A DNA stretch of 64,000 nucleotides from the NCBI RefSeq assembly GCF_001186155.3, contig NZ_CP016540.2:1838001-1902000 (forward strand). The letters run 5' to 3'. This stretch comes from Planococcus versutus. Its GTDB lineage: Bacteria > Bacillota > Bacilli > Bacillales_A > Planococcaceae. Both the position numbers and the translations under genes were made by a program. A model generated the notes under the pieces. That model was not told the DNA's origin. It saw nothing but the letters and a program-made list of their open reading frames with translations, and did no database searches. Below, in pieces: positions 16,138 through 24,324 of this stretch. Position 1 is the stretch's first letter, and each line of letters starts with the position of its first letter.

Positions 16138-17148
16138 CTATTTAAATTCCTGGACAACAATGCCTTGTCCATTTGCTACTTGTACTTGTGCATATGCTCC
16201 GTTAATAAAACACACTTGTGGCGGAACATGTCCTAAATCGATATCATAAGCAATTGGCAAATCGAGTTCTTTTGCGAGATCTTCATACATTTTTTCTACT
16301 GTGTACTCTTCAACCGCCTCATTGGCTGTACTTCGGCCAAATAAAATACCTGCACAATTCTCGAACCATCCTGCATACTTCATTTGTGTCAACGATCTTT
16401 TGAGTTCTGTAACAGCCATACCATAATTTTCAAGATACCAAATCAGGGGTTCACCTGGAATGTGTTCGTTTCTAAAACTTCGAACATCGCCAAAAGAAGT
16501 GCCGATTAAGTGACGAATAACGTCTATACATCCACCAAGTAAACGACCAGAAAAATGTTCTTCCCTACCTGAAACCGTTTTCCATTTAGTTGGTTCAGTC
16601 AGATGAAAAACAACAGAAGTGGGGAGTGTATGATTCCATTCTTTTTGATATTTTAAAGATGAATGTTGCGTAACAGAATCTCCAGCCTTCGTTTGTAAAA
16701 CCGATAGCCATCGTCCTGTTGTTATATCACTTTCTTTGCCACGCAAATCAATAATATTGGTGCCGTGTGCAGTTGCAACTCCTGTTTTTAACGTTACAGC
16801 TAATAATAAAGTGCTGATATCAGAATAACCAAGAATCCACTTTGGCTGAATTTTTGAAAAATCCAGGTATTCTAATACCTCAATAAGCATTTCTCCACCC
16901 CAAGGAGGAAAAATAAAATCAATTGATGAATCTGTCATCATTTCCATGAATTCGTCAGCCCGTATTTTCGCTGGTGCTGATTTAGCCAACTCTTGCCTCC
17001 AAGCCGTGTCTCCTGTCACTACAGCAAAGCCGTTATCTTCTTGCTTTACAATTGCCTGTTCTAACAGCTCGCGCTGCTCTAAATCCATTCCTGATGAAGG
17101 TGCTGTAATGCCGATTGTTTTAAAGACATTAGATGGATATCGAATCAT
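16138..17148 (-). CDS. S66 family peptidase (LD-carboxypeptidase / MccF-like)
   Basis: A 336-residue Ser peptidase of the S66 family, which cleaves between L- and D-configured residues in muropeptides or removes the acyl-amide of microcin C-like toxins. The nucleophile is probably Ser109 in LGYSDISTLL. The N-terminus FKTIGITAPSSG, the PPWGG turn and the C-terminal DIDLGHVPPQ are typical. It has no signal peptide, so a cytoplasmic role in peptidoglycan recycling or immunity is likely. GGGGGAC precedes the ATG. The length fits MccF-like members. Confidence 0.85.
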   Translation of the reverse strand: MIRYPSNVFKTIGITAPSSGMDLEQRELLEQAIVKQEDNGFAVVTGDTAWRQELAKSAPAKIRADEFMEMMTDSSIDFIFPPWGGEMLIEVLEYLDFSKIQPKWILGYSDISTLLLAVTLKTGVATAHGTNIIDLRGKESDITTGRWLSVLQTKAGDSVTQHSSLKYQKEWNHTLPTSVVFHLTEPTKWKTVSGREEHFSGRLLGGCIDVIRHLIGTSFGDVRSFRNEHIPGEPLIWYLENYGMAVTELKRSLTQMKYAGWFENCAGILFGRSTANEAVEEYTVEKMYEDLAKELDLPIAYDIDLGHVPPQVCFINGAYAQVQVANGQGIVVQEFK

Positions 17149-17169
17149 TTACTAGTCCCCCTTTTCATT

Positions 17170-17358
17170 TTATACAAAATAAAATAACGAGAAAATCATA
17201 GCGATCAAAATACCTGCCCCAACACTAAAAAACAAAGCTTGTCGAATCATTTCTTCAAAGCGACTCGGCTCTTTATCGAGTCTTTCTCCTTTAAATTGTG
17301 AAAAATCAGGTGGTACTTCTAGAGTATGTGTCGTTTTGGATTTTATAACCGGGTCCAT
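17170..17358 (-). CDS. 62-residue tail-anchored protein
   Basis: AGGAGGAACAAA precedes the ATG. The N-terminal 40 residues are polar (TLEVPPDFSQFKGERLD) and the C-terminus is one hydrophobic helix (ALFFSVGAGILIAMIFSLFY). No family is recognised. It lies 21 bases upstream of the S66 peptidase gene on the same strand and probably shares its transcript. Confidence 0.65.
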   Translation of the reverse strand: MDPVIKSKTTHTLEVPPDFSQFKGERLDKEPSRFEEMIRQALFFSVGAGILIAMIFSLFYFV

Positions 17359-17548
17359 TTTGTTCCTCCTAAAATCAGCTGCAATAAAGTCTATGTGTAT
17401 ATTTCATTATACTAAAGTTCGCTTAAGAATAAAGTCTCTTATCAGACTTATTATCATTTTCATAACATACAAACAAAAGCTCTTCTTGAAATAGTTTAGA
17501 GAGCGTATATGATGAAAGAGAGTAGAAGATTACGAGGAGGTTATTTGG

Positions 17549-18193
17549 GTGAAAGTACTAGTAGTAGGAGCTAACGGACAAATTGGAAGACATTTCGTGA
17601 AAATGCTCACAAAGAGCAAACATCATATACCTAAAGCGATGATTCGCAAAGAAGAGCAAGTTAGTTTTTTTAATCGTTTGGGTGTAGAAACCGTATTATC
17701 CAGTTTAGAAGATAGTATCGAGGAAATCACCGTAGCGATGAAAGGCTGTGATGCAGCTGTTTTTGCAGCAGGAAGTGGCGGAAAAACGAGTGCTGACAAA
17801 ACCTTGTTAGTTGATTTGGATGGTGCAGCAAAAACAATAGAAGCTGCAGAACGCACGGGGACGAAACGCTTTCTTATGATCAGTGCCATTAATGCCGATA
17901 AACGAGACATGTGGAAAGAAGACCTGGCACATTATTATGTAGCTAAGCACCATGCTGATAATATTTTGCGGGCTAGTGGATTGGTTTATACCATTGTCCG
18001 TCCTGGTCTTTTGACAAACGAACCGGCTACTGGAAAAATTTTAGCGGTTACAGATTTGGATTCCGGAGAAATTTCTCGTGAAGATGTAGCGCGTGTGCTT
18101 TTGGAAGCTCTTGATAACGAACATGTCTTTAACAAAACCTTTGCTGTCGTTTCAGGAGATAGCGACATTAAATCAGCATTAAATCAACTTTAG
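17549..18193 (+). CDS. yhfK: NAD(P)-binding atypical SDR, YhfK-like
   Basis: A 214-residue Rossmann protein with GANGQIGRHF at the N-terminus, AVFAAGSGGKTSADKT and YTIVRPGLLTNE. These mark the atypical short-chain dehydrogenase group that includes B. subtilis YhfK, of identical length. The classical YxxxK is replaced by YVAKHHAD. The start is a GTG preceded by GAGGAGG. The substrate is unknown; members bind NADP(H) and may be quinone or flavin reductases. It is a single-gene unit ended by a shared terminator. Confidence 0.82.
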   Translation: MKVLVVGANGQIGRHFVKMLTKSKHHIPKAMIRKEEQVSFFNRLGVETVLSSLEDSIEEITVAMKGCDAAVFAAGSGGKTSADKTLLVDLDGAAKTIEAAERTGTKRFLMISAINADKRDMWKEDLAHYYVAKHHADNILRASGLVYTIVRPGLLTNEPATGKILAVTDLDSGEISREDVARVLLEALDNEHVFNKTFAVVSGDSDIKSALNQL

Positions 18194-18204
18194 TTAGCAG
18201 ACTA

Positions 18205-18239
18205 GAAAAGGCTTTTGATCTGGGATCAAAGGCCTTTTC
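18205..18239. terminator. bidirectional terminator
   Basis: GAAAAGGCTTTTGATC pairs with GATCAAAGGCCTTTTC around three bases, between converging genes. Confidence 0.85.
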
Positions 18240-18247
18240 TTTAACCT

Positions 18248-18493
18248 CTATTCGGCTATTTTCAAACTTTTAATGCCAATGACGAGTTGGAACACAAATG
18301 CAATCGAACAAATAACAATTGCCATGTAACCGAGCATGCCGATGGGTGTCATTAAAAACGTTTGAACAACAATCAATGCCATTAAAATAGCGATACCAAA
18401 ATTCACAATATAGGGCTTACTGTAAAACTTTTTCGATGCAATGCCGACAAAAATCGCCACAGCAATGATTAAAACTAATAAAAGATTTTCCAT
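18248..18493 (-). CDS. small membrane protein, 81 residues
   Basis: Three hydrophobic segments (LLLVLIIAVAIFVGIA, VNFGIAILMALIVVQTFLM, MAIVICSIAFVFQLVIGI) with short loops fill the protein. AAAGGGTGAGAG precedes the ATG. No family is recognised. It follows the cupin gene on the same strand after 37 bases. Confidence 0.6.
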   Translation of the reverse strand: MENLLLVLIIAVAIFVGIASKKFYSKPYIVNFGIAILMALIVVQTFLMTPIGMLGYMAIVICSIAFVFQLVIGIKSLKIAE

Positions 18494-18530
18494 ATTTCGC
18501 TCTCACCCTTTTGCTTTGTTTGTCACAAGC

Positions 18531-19058
18531 TTAGCATTTATCTTCCGTATTCGATAGAGTGCTCGGAATTTTTTTATATGCTAACTTTTCAATAATTTGT
18601 TCGTGTTCCGGATAAAGTTCAAGCAAGTCTGACTGCAACAACAATTCAAAATCAGCAAAATCGAATCCAGGAGAAACCATACAGCCTACAAGTGAAAATG
18701 CATCTTTAGCATCTACTGTCGAACCAAAAATACTGCCTTTTTCCACCAGAACTTGTGGATGTTCTCCCGCAAAAATATCTAATCCTAGTTTTTCAGCACG
18801 ATACTCGCCTTTTGAACTAAGAATATGCACCGTCACAGCTTCTCCAGCATGAAAATACCAAAGTTCATCCGATTTCAAACGATGAAAATGCGAGATATCT
18901 TGTGACTGCAATAAAAAGTAAATGCTAGTATACAAATTCCGCTCTTTTGGATGATCGGTTGTTGTTATTTTTTCGGGGGAAACAAATGATTGTTTGTAAT
19001 ACCCACCTTCAGGATGTGCTGACATGTCAAAACGTGTAATCCAATCTTCTGCACGCAT
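18531..19058 (-). CDS. DUF985-type cupin protein
   Basis: A 175-residue cupin. Recognition features are the N-terminal MSAHPEGGYYKQSF, SHFHRLKSDELWYFHAGEAV and GCMVSPGFDFADFELL, typical of the cupin_5/DUF985 family, some members of which are sugar epimerase-like. His and Glu in SHFHRLKSDE are the probable metal ligands. I use the second ATG, nine bases after GGGAG; the first lies directly on that site. The function is unknown. Confidence 0.78.
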   Translation of the reverse strand: MRAEDWITRFDMSAHPEGGYYKQSFVSPEKITTTDHPKERNLYTSIYFLLQSQDISHFHRLKSDELWYFHAGEAVTVHILSSKGEYRAEKLGLDIFAGEHPQVLVEKGSIFGSTVDAKDAFSLVGCMVSPGFDFADFELLLQSDLLELYPEHEQIIEKLAYKKIPSTLSNTEDKC

Positions 19059-19173
19059 ATTTTCCATCTCCCATGTTGTATTTTATACAGGCTAACCTGT
19101 TGATGAAACTTTCCATCTTTCTAGACGTATTCATTATATAACACTATGCACTTTAAAAAGAGGAGGAATACAC

Positions 19174-19974
19174 ATGAATAATCATGAAATCGATTATAAG
19201 TTACACGGTGACGATATGCAGTTTGTCGAAGTAGAATTAGATCCTTCAGAGACGGTAGTGGCCGAAGCTGGTGCTTTAATGATGATGGAAGATGGCATTG
19301 CGATGGAAACAATTTTTGGTGATGGCTCTAAAAGTTCAGGAGGTAGCGGTTTGATGGGTAAATTAATGGGTGCAGGCAAACGCATTATCACTGGCGAGAG
19401 TCTATTTATGACTGCTTTTACGAACAACGGGACAGGTAAACGTCACGTCGCTTTTGCTGCTCCTTACCCCGGAAAAATCATTCCCTTGGATTTAAGTACA
19501 TTAAACGGTAAAGTTATTTGTCAAAAAGATGCTTTTTTAGCAGCAGCAAAAGGCGTTTCAATTGGTATCGAATTTCAACGCAAACTTGGCGCTGGTTTTT
19601 TTGGTGGTGAAGGATTCATTATGCAAAAATTAGAAGGCGACGGGTTAGCTTTTGTACATGCTGGAGGCACAATTTACCGCAAAAACCTCCAAAAAGGCGA
19701 AGTGCTACGTGTTGATACAGGTTGCTTAGTTGCCATGACGGGTGATGTTGACTACAATATTGAAGCTGTACCCGGCATCAAAACAGCTCTGTTTGGCGGT
19801 GAAGGTTTATTTTTTGCTACTTTACGTGGTCCGGGTAGCGTCTGGATTCAATCGATGCCATTTAGCCGTTTAGCTAGTCGTGTGTTTGCAGCTGCTCCGC
19901 AAAACCCTGCTGGACGCTCGAAAGGTGAAGGCAGTGCTGCTGGTGGGTTGTTCGATTTACTGGGCGGCAGGTAA
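19174..19974 (+). CDS. AIM24/TIGR00266 family protein
   Basis: A 266-residue beta-rich protein of the AIM24 family. The N-terminus [39 protein letters not shown], then PGKIIPLDL and [18 protein letters not shown] are characteristic. The C-terminal tail is Gly/Ser rich. The family is widespread but its function is not established in bacteria. AGAGGAGGAATACAC precedes the ATG and a terminator follows, so it is monocistronic. Confidence 0.85.
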   Translation: MNNHEIDYKLHGDDMQFVEVELDPSETVVAEAGALMMMEDGIAMETIFGDGSKSSGGSGLMGKLMGAGKRIITGESLFMTAFTNNGTGKRHVAFAAPYPGKIIPLDLSTLNGKVICQKDAFLAAAKGVSIGIEFQRKLGAGFFGGEGFIMQKLEGDGLAFVHAGGTIYRKNLQKGEVLRVDTGCLVAMTGDVDYNIEAVPGIKTALFGGEGLFFATLRGPGSVWIQSMPFSRLASRVFAAAPQNPAGRSKGEGSAAGGLFDLLGGR

Positions 19975-19987
19975 CAAATAAAAATAT

Positions 19988-20026
19988 AAAAACCAATTGA
20001 TGGAAATACCATCAATTGGTTTTTTT
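19988..20026. terminator. bidirectional terminator
   Basis: AAAAACCAATTGATGG pairs with CCATCAATTGGTTTTT around five bases. It ends both the AIM24 gene and the converging P-type ATPase gene. Confidence 0.9.
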
Positions 20027-21926
20027 ATATACCTCCATTAACCGGTTCTAACGATTTGCTCGCTTGCTTTTTTTTCTTGTTAAATCCAAGTAATCTCATT
20101 CCATTAAGAATGACGATCAATACACTCGCTTCATGAATAAACATCCCAGATGCTAAATGAATCGATCCCATAAGAACACCTGCTAACAAAACGCCAACAA
20201 TTCCAACTGCAAAAAATGTATTTTGTTTCATGTTGCGAATTGTCGCTTTGGATAAAGAATAAGCGTGTGAGAACTGCATTAATTTATCAGCCATCAATAC
20301 AACATCGGCAGTTTCCATTGAAATGTCTGTACCGCCTTCACCCATAGCGAGTCCGATGTCCGCAGTGGCAATTACAGGTGCATCATTAACACCATCTCCT
20401 GCCATTGCTACCACATGACCTTGTTGTTTTAGTTTTTTGACATGTGCGACTTTGTCTTCTGGTAACAGTTCCGCATGGAATTCATCCAAACCTAGAGCAT
20501 GGGCGACCAACTCTGCTGTGTGCTGATTATCACCAGTCAACATGACAATTTTTTTGATGCCATTTGCACGCATCTGAGCGAGTGCAGGTACTGCGTCTTC
20601 TCGAATTTGGTCAGCAATCGAGAAGATACCTGCCACTTTTCCATCGATTGCTGCAAATATAGCTGTATTTCCTGCTTTTTCACGTTTGATTGCATAAGCT
20701 TCAGCTTCTGATGAAATGTCGATTTGTTCAGTATTCATTAATTTTCGGTTTCCGATGACTAATCGTTTTTCAGCTACTACTGCAGCTAGTCCATTTCCTT
20801 TAATGACTTTAACAGATTGTGGTTGTTCGCCTAAAAGGATATCACGGGACTTTGCTTCTTTGACAATGGTTTGGCCAAGGTGATGTTCAGAAGCCATTTC
20901 TGCTTGTGCGACTAATTGAAGAAGCTCTTGTTCTGGATATACACCCAAAGCTTTAATGGCTGTTACTTCTGGTTTACCTTTTGTTAATGTGCCTGTTTTG
21001 TCAAATACCAAAGTATCCACTTTCGAGAAGCGATCCATCACTTCTCCACCTTTTATTAAGACCCCATTTTTTGCACCATTTCCAATTCCTGCAACACTCG
21101 AAACTGGTGCACCTATAATTAATGCTCCTGGACATGCAATAACTAAGAATGTAATCGCTAGATGAAGGTCTCTTGTCAGTACGTAAACCACAACTGACAA
21201 CGCGACCACTGTTGGTGTGTATACATTGGCAAACTTGTTTAAGAATTTTTCAGTTTTCGACTTTGATTCTTGTGCTTCTTCTACTAACTCAATAATTTTT
21301 GCAAATGTCGTATCGTCTCCAACTTTTTCAGCGATGATTTCGATATACCCTGAGTCAATTACGGTACTTCCAAATACTTTGTCACCTAGTTTTTTAGAAG
21401 CGGGTACCGACTCTCCGGTAATGGCTGCTTCGTTTAACGATGCATGTCCATTAACGATTCTGCCATCTACTGGTACTTTCCCACCCGTCCGTATAACAAC
21501 TCGATCTCCTTCAATCACTTCTTCTACTGGGACAGTAACTGTAGTTTCTCCACGAATGAGCGTCGCTTCTTGCGGTGCCATATCCACCAAACCTTTTAAA
21601 GAAGATCTAGTTTTTTCCAAGGTACGCACTTCCAAGTAATCCCCGAACAGAAACAAGAATGTAACAACTGCTGATTCTACGTATTCTCCGATAAACAATG
21701 CACCAATCACCGCGATGGTTACAAGCATTTCAATACTAAACGCTCTCATTCTCAACGCTTGAAACGCTTTAACAGCAATTGGTATTCCCGCAATAATTGT
21801 TACAATTATTAAGATAGATTGGCGAAGATCCTGATAGCCCATCATGTTGACAATGAAGGCAAGAATTAATAAGATTCCAGCACCAAATGTAATTGTTTTT
21901 TTATTTTTGTGAATAAACGCAAACAT
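20025..21926 (-). CDS. P1B-type heavy-metal ATPase with CPG motif
   Basis: A 633-residue metal-exporting P-type ATPase. Visible motifs are TGES (170-173), the metal-site motif ACPGALIIGAP (CPG at 265-267 instead of the common CPC), phospho-Asp309 in DKTGTLTKG, and a C-terminal GDGVNDAPVI hinge. There is no N-terminal HMA domain; a separate CxxC HMA protein is encoded divergently. I start it at the ATG behind AGAGGAG, 13 codons inside the longest reading. The metal is not certain: Zn, Cd, Fe or Cu are possible. An FNR-like box lies upstream. Confidence 0.9.
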   Translation of the reverse strand: MFAFIHKNKKTITFGAGILLILAFIVNMMGYQDLRQSILIIVTIIAGIPIAVKAFQALRMRAFSIEMLVTIAVIGALFIGEYVESAVVTFLFLFGDYLEVRTLEKTRSSLKGLVDMAPQEATLIRGETTVTVPVEEVIEGDRVVIRTGGKVPVDGRIVNGHASLNEAAITGESVPASKKLGDKVFGSTVIDSGYIEIIAEKVGDDTTFAKIIELVEEAQESKSKTEKFLNKFANVYTPTVVALSVVVYVLTRDLHLAITFLVIACPGALIIGAPVSSVAGIGNGAKNGVLIKGGEVMDRFSKVDTLVFDKTGTLTKGKPEVTAIKALGVYPEQELLQLVAQAEMASEHHLGQTIVKEAKSRDILLGEQPQSVKVIKGNGLAAVVAEKRLVIGNRKLMNTEQIDISSEAEAYAIKREKAGNTAIFAAIDGKVAGIFSIADQIREDAVPALAQMRANGIKKIVMLTGDNQHTAELVAHALGLDEFHAELLPEDKVAHVKKLKQQGHVVAMAGDGVNDAPVIATADIGLAMGEGGTDISMETADVVLMADKLMQFSHAYSLSKATIRNMKQNTFFAVGIVGVLLAGVLMGSIHLASGMFIHEASVLIVILNGMRLLGFNKKKKQASKSLEPVNGGI

Positions 21927-21993
21927 CTTGTCATCTCCTCTTTTCGTTTTCTTGTTTCTATTCATCTTGCTTTAAGCTTTTCTTTATACTTCT

Positions 21994-22035
21994 ATCTTAA
22001 CTGGCTTGTTGTGTTAATAAATTGACCCTCATCAA
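21994..22035 (-). promoter_or_regulatory. FNR-like box and -10 of the ATPase gene
   Basis: TTGACCCTCATCAA (22022-22035; complement TTGATGAGGGTCAA) fits TTGAY-N4-RTCAA. Exactly 22 bases downstream on the minus strand is TAAGAT (21999-21994), the spacing of a class II Crp/Fnr activator site centred near -41.5. Confidence 0.55.
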
Positions 22036-22113
22036 GTAATTGGTCATTTATCAACAAAAATATCACTTCATAGATTAACAAGTTGATCGAGCGTCCTCTT
22101 TCTATGCTAAAAG

Positions 22114-22155
22114 TTGACGCAGGTCAAGGAAGCTCTCTAGTAGAAGCTTTATACT
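22114..22155 (+). promoter_or_regulatory. FNR-like box and -10 of the HMA protein gene
   Basis: TTGACGCAGGTCAA (22114-22127) is an FNR-like palindrome with perfect TTGAC/GTCAA arms. TATACT (22150-22155) begins exactly 22 bases after it, the same geometry as on the opposite strand for the ATPase gene. Confidence 0.6.
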
Positions 22156-22186
22156 AAAAGGAGAAACAGAAAGGAGCATGATTCAA

Positions 22187-22396
22187 ATGACTACAGTTAA
22201 ATTCCAATTAGAGCCGTTGACTTGTCCTTCATGTATAAAAAAAATAGAAGGTAAAGTCGGAAAAATGAATGGTGTGGAACAAGTAAAAGTACTTTTTAAC
22301 TCGAGTAAAGTAAAAGCCGTTTATGATGAAAATACAGTGTCATCAGACGAGTTAAAAACAGTGATTGAAAAGCTCGGTTATTCGGTTCTTGCATAA
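22187..22396 (+). CDS. HMA-domain metal-binding protein (CopZ-like)
   Basis: A 69-residue ferredoxin-fold heavy-metal-associated domain. The CxxC metal site is LTCPSCIKKIEGKVG, near the N-terminus; the fold continues GVEQVKVLFNSSKVKAVYDE and ends in IEKLGYSVLA. It should shuttle a soft metal ion to the divergent ATPase, which has no HMA domain of its own. The second ATG is chosen, ten bases after AAGGAG, since the first touches the ribosome site. The CPSC variant and the Pro differ from the MxCxxC of copper chaperones, so the metal is open. Confidence 0.85.
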   Translation: MTTVKFQLEPLTCPSCIKKIEGKVGKMNGVEQVKVLFNSSKVKAVYDENTVSSDELKTVIEKLGYSVLA

Positions 22397-22489
22397 CGTA
22401 ACAATCAAAAGCAGCCCGGTAAAGAAAGGACTTACTTTCTTCACTGGGTTTTCATGTCGATATACTGAGTTTTTAAAATCGTCTATTAC

Positions 22490-22503
22490 TTGATGCTCGT
22501 CAA
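22490..22503 (+). promoter_or_regulatory. FNR-like box upstream of the flavodoxin operon
   Basis: TTGATGCTCGTCAA fits TTGAY-N4-RTCAA and lies 64 bases upstream of the flavodoxin start. No good -10 occurs exactly 22 bases downstream; TCTACT starts 17 bases downstream. Thirteen bases are identical to a site at 24208. Confidence 0.45.
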
Positions 22504-22566
22504 GTTTTTAATTATCTTTTTCTACTAAACCAAAGTAAAAATAAGTCAAAGTCAGGAGGAATTGTC

Positions 22567-23046
22567 ATGATACAAGTGCTGATTCTTTATACAAGTTCTA
22601 CTGGAAACACAGAGGAAATAGCCGAGTTGCTGAAAAAAGAACTAGATCAAAACGTTTTTAACATAACTTTAGAAGCGCTTGAAATGGGTAATATTGACTC
22701 CCATCACTTGCTAGAATATGATGGCATTCTTTTTGGCACTTACACATACGATGATGGTGATTTGCCATTTGAAACCGATATTTTTTGTGACGTCTTGCGA
22801 ACTGTTAACATGACTGGAAAGGTAGTTGGCGTTTTCGGTTCTGGAGATACCGCGTACAACCAATTTTGTTCTGCAGTCGATTTAATGAAAGTCGAATTTA
22901 AACAACAGCATGCAGAAACTATTCAGCATACGGTCAAAATCGATTTGTATCCAGATGAAGAAGAGGATTTTCAGTCTATAAAAAAATTAGCAACCGAATT
23001 TCAGCAAACAGCTTTGAATGCATTCACTACAAAAAAAGTCGAATAA
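22567..23046 (+). CDS. flavodoxin
   Basis: A 159-residue short-chain flavodoxin binding FMN. The phosphate loop is YTSSTGNTEEIAELL at the N-terminus; FGTYTYDDGDLP and GVFGSGDTAYNQFC form the two isoalloxazine loops with Tyr and Asp. It is a soluble electron carrier for low-potential reactions when iron is short or oxygen low. AGGAGGAATTGTC precedes the ATG. Two small genes follow closely in the same operon, and an FNR-like box lies upstream. Confidence 0.92.
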   Translation: MIQVLILYTSSTGNTEEIAELLKKELDQNVFNITLEALEMGNIDSHHLLEYDGILFGTYTYDDGDLPFETDIFCDVLRTVNMTGKVVGVFGSGDTAYNQFCSAVDLMKVEFKQQHAETIQHTVKIDLYPDEEEDFQSIKKLATEFQQTALNAFTTKKVE

Positions 23047-23069
23047 AATAAAGAAAGGAAGAACGAACT

Positions 23070-23252
23070 ATGGGAAAGAAAAAAATAATTGATTTTGAAA
23101 GCCTTCATGAAATAGACCGTATGATCGACGAAGGATTAAGTGGTGGCACGATAAATCCCGCTTATACAGAAGCTCATTTAAAACTAAAAGCTAAATATCA
23201 AAATGTGCTACTAAATCGATCTGACAAATTAGAAAAAACAGGAGATGAGTAA
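23070..23252 (+). CDS. small INPxYTEAHL-motif protein, 60 residues (copy 1)
   Basis: A soluble 60-residue protein with core IDRMIDEGLSGGTINPAYTE followed by AHLKLKAK. A second gene at 34711 encodes the same pattern (IDQMINEGLGSGSINPSYTE, AHLRLKEK), so this is a real small family with two paralogues here. I know no function. AAAGAAAGG precedes the ATG. It is the second gene of the flavodoxin operon, 23 bases after it. Confidence 0.75.
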   Translation: MGKKKIIDFESLHEIDRMIDEGLSGGTINPAYTEAHLKLKAKYQNVLLNRSDKLEKTGDE

Positions 23253-23253
23253 C

Positions 23254-23670
23254 ATGACTGCCATTCAACTCGTTTCACTTCTTTCTACCGATTTTTCTTT
23301 TACTACCTTATTGAATGACCATAATGCGATTTTCATTGTCGGGCTGTTGATTCTTTTTCTTTCTATAGTTTTACGTGCATTTAAAATTAGTATCATCGAG
23401 TTGTTACTGCTGTCACTTTTCTTTGTAATTCTTGAAACCTTTTCAAATCCTCTTTATCTAGTACTAGTTGTCTTGCAAGTAATGCTTGGCGTTTGGATGA
23501 TTTGGAAAATCAAAATTGCTATTGATACAACCTTTTACCGACAGTCTGAAAAAACACTTAAAAGACCACGTGATATTACCAGCGGGGCAACCCTGGAACT
23601 GGTCATTTATTATATTGAAAACATATTAATTACATCAAAAACGTCTATCCCTAGCCTTAACTGGCTATGA
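23254..23670 (+). CDS. membrane protein, 138 residues
   Basis: The start is the ATG nine bases after AGGAG, just behind the stop of the preceding gene. Hydrophobic segments are AIFIVGLLILFLSIVLRAF, IIELLLLSLFFVILETF and YLVLVVLQVMLGVWMIW, followed by a soluble tail. The last codons lie in the terminator hairpin. No family is recognised; it is probably the third gene of the flavodoxin operon. Confidence 0.6.
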   Translation: MTAIQLVSLLSTDFSFTTLLNDHNAIFIVGLLILFLSIVLRAFKISIIELLLLSLFFVILETFSNPLYLVLVVLQVMLGVWMIWKIKIAIDTTFYRQSEKTLKRPRDITSGATLELVIYYIENILITSKTSIPSLNWL

Positions 23671-23684
23671 ATAGACGTTTTTTT
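23637..23684. terminator. bidirectional terminator
   Basis: AAAACGTCTAT pairs with ATAGACGTTTT, with an inner TAGCC/GGCTA stem. It overlaps the 3' ends of both converging genes. Confidence 0.85.
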
Positions 23685-24159
23685 AATCGACACTGAATGG
23701 AACCGCAATGGATATTTCATAATAAGGCTGTTGCTGTGCTAGAAACGTTTTTACCAATCGATATTCTCCTGGAGCTAATTCAATTCCTAGATCTTCTATA
23801 GAAAAATGCATATCGACTTTTTCTCCAGCTGCTAATACATGTCCAAAATCATTTAACTGTGGATTATTAATAAAAACAGCATCTGAATGTGTCAAAATAT
23901 ACCATTTTCCTTCTTTATTTATTTCGATATAAAAATAATCACCAAATCCATAGTCTCGTATGCTGTCATTTGTAATTGTGGTCGCGATAACTAGCGGTGA
24001 TTCAGTGTAGTTATCTTTTTCCAAAACGAGTGACAGTCCTTCTTTAGTTGAAAGTAGTTGTTGCTCTGGCGATGGTTCGCTTAACGACGACATCGGTGAT
24101 GCGGTGTTACAAGAAGCAAGAACAAATGCACTTATTACTAATGCAATCATTTTCAACAT
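23683..24159 (-). CDS. lipoprotein with bacterial Ig-like domain
   Basis: A 158-residue lipoprotein: signal MLKMIALVISAFVLASC with lipobox LASC, a Ser/Pro-rich linker, then a beta-sandwich (GLSLVLEKDNYTESPLVIAT, AAGEKVDMHFSIEDLGIELA, PGEYRLVKTF). This last pattern is the small Ig-like domain common in Bacillales lipoproteins. GGGGAGGTGAAAGCC precedes the chosen ATG. An FNR-like half-conserved box and a TATGAT hexamer lie just upstream. The function is unknown. Confidence 0.75.
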   Translation of the reverse strand: MLKMIALVISAFVLASCNTASPMSSLSEPSPEQQLLSTKEGLSLVLEKDNYTESPLVIATTITNDSIRDYGFGDYFYIEINKEGKWYILTHSDAVFINNPQLNDFGHVLAAGEKVDMHFSIEDLGIELAPGEYRLVKTFLAQQQPYYEISIAVPFSVD

Positions 24160-24179
24160 GGCTTTCACCTCCCCACTTC

Positions 24180-24221
24180 ATCATAGATCATCAATAATTT
24201 CTCTACCTTGATGCTCGTCAT
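24180..24221 (-). promoter_or_regulatory. possible FNR-like box and -10 of the Ig-like lipoprotein gene
   Basis: TTGATGCTCGTCAT (24208-24221) matches the box at 22490 in 13 of 14 bases. On the minus strand TATGAT (24185-24180) begins exactly 22 bases from it. The implied leader is very short, about 14 bases, which weakens the call. Confidence 0.35.
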
Positions 24222-24265
24222 TTTTTCAATAAAATCTTACTAATTAATTGGATAAGAAGAAACGA

Positions 24266-24312
24266 TTGACAAATAAAACCACACATGAGAATATAACCTA
24301 ACGACCGTTAGG
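24266..24312 (+). promoter_or_regulatory. promoter and operator of the TetR gene
   Basis: TTGACA lies at 24266-24271. CCTAACG and CGTTAGG (24297-24312) form a palindrome with two central bases, placed between the -10 region and the ribosome site. This is the usual form of an autoregulatory TetR-family operator. Confidence 0.65.
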
Positions 24313-24324
24313 AAGGTGATTAAC

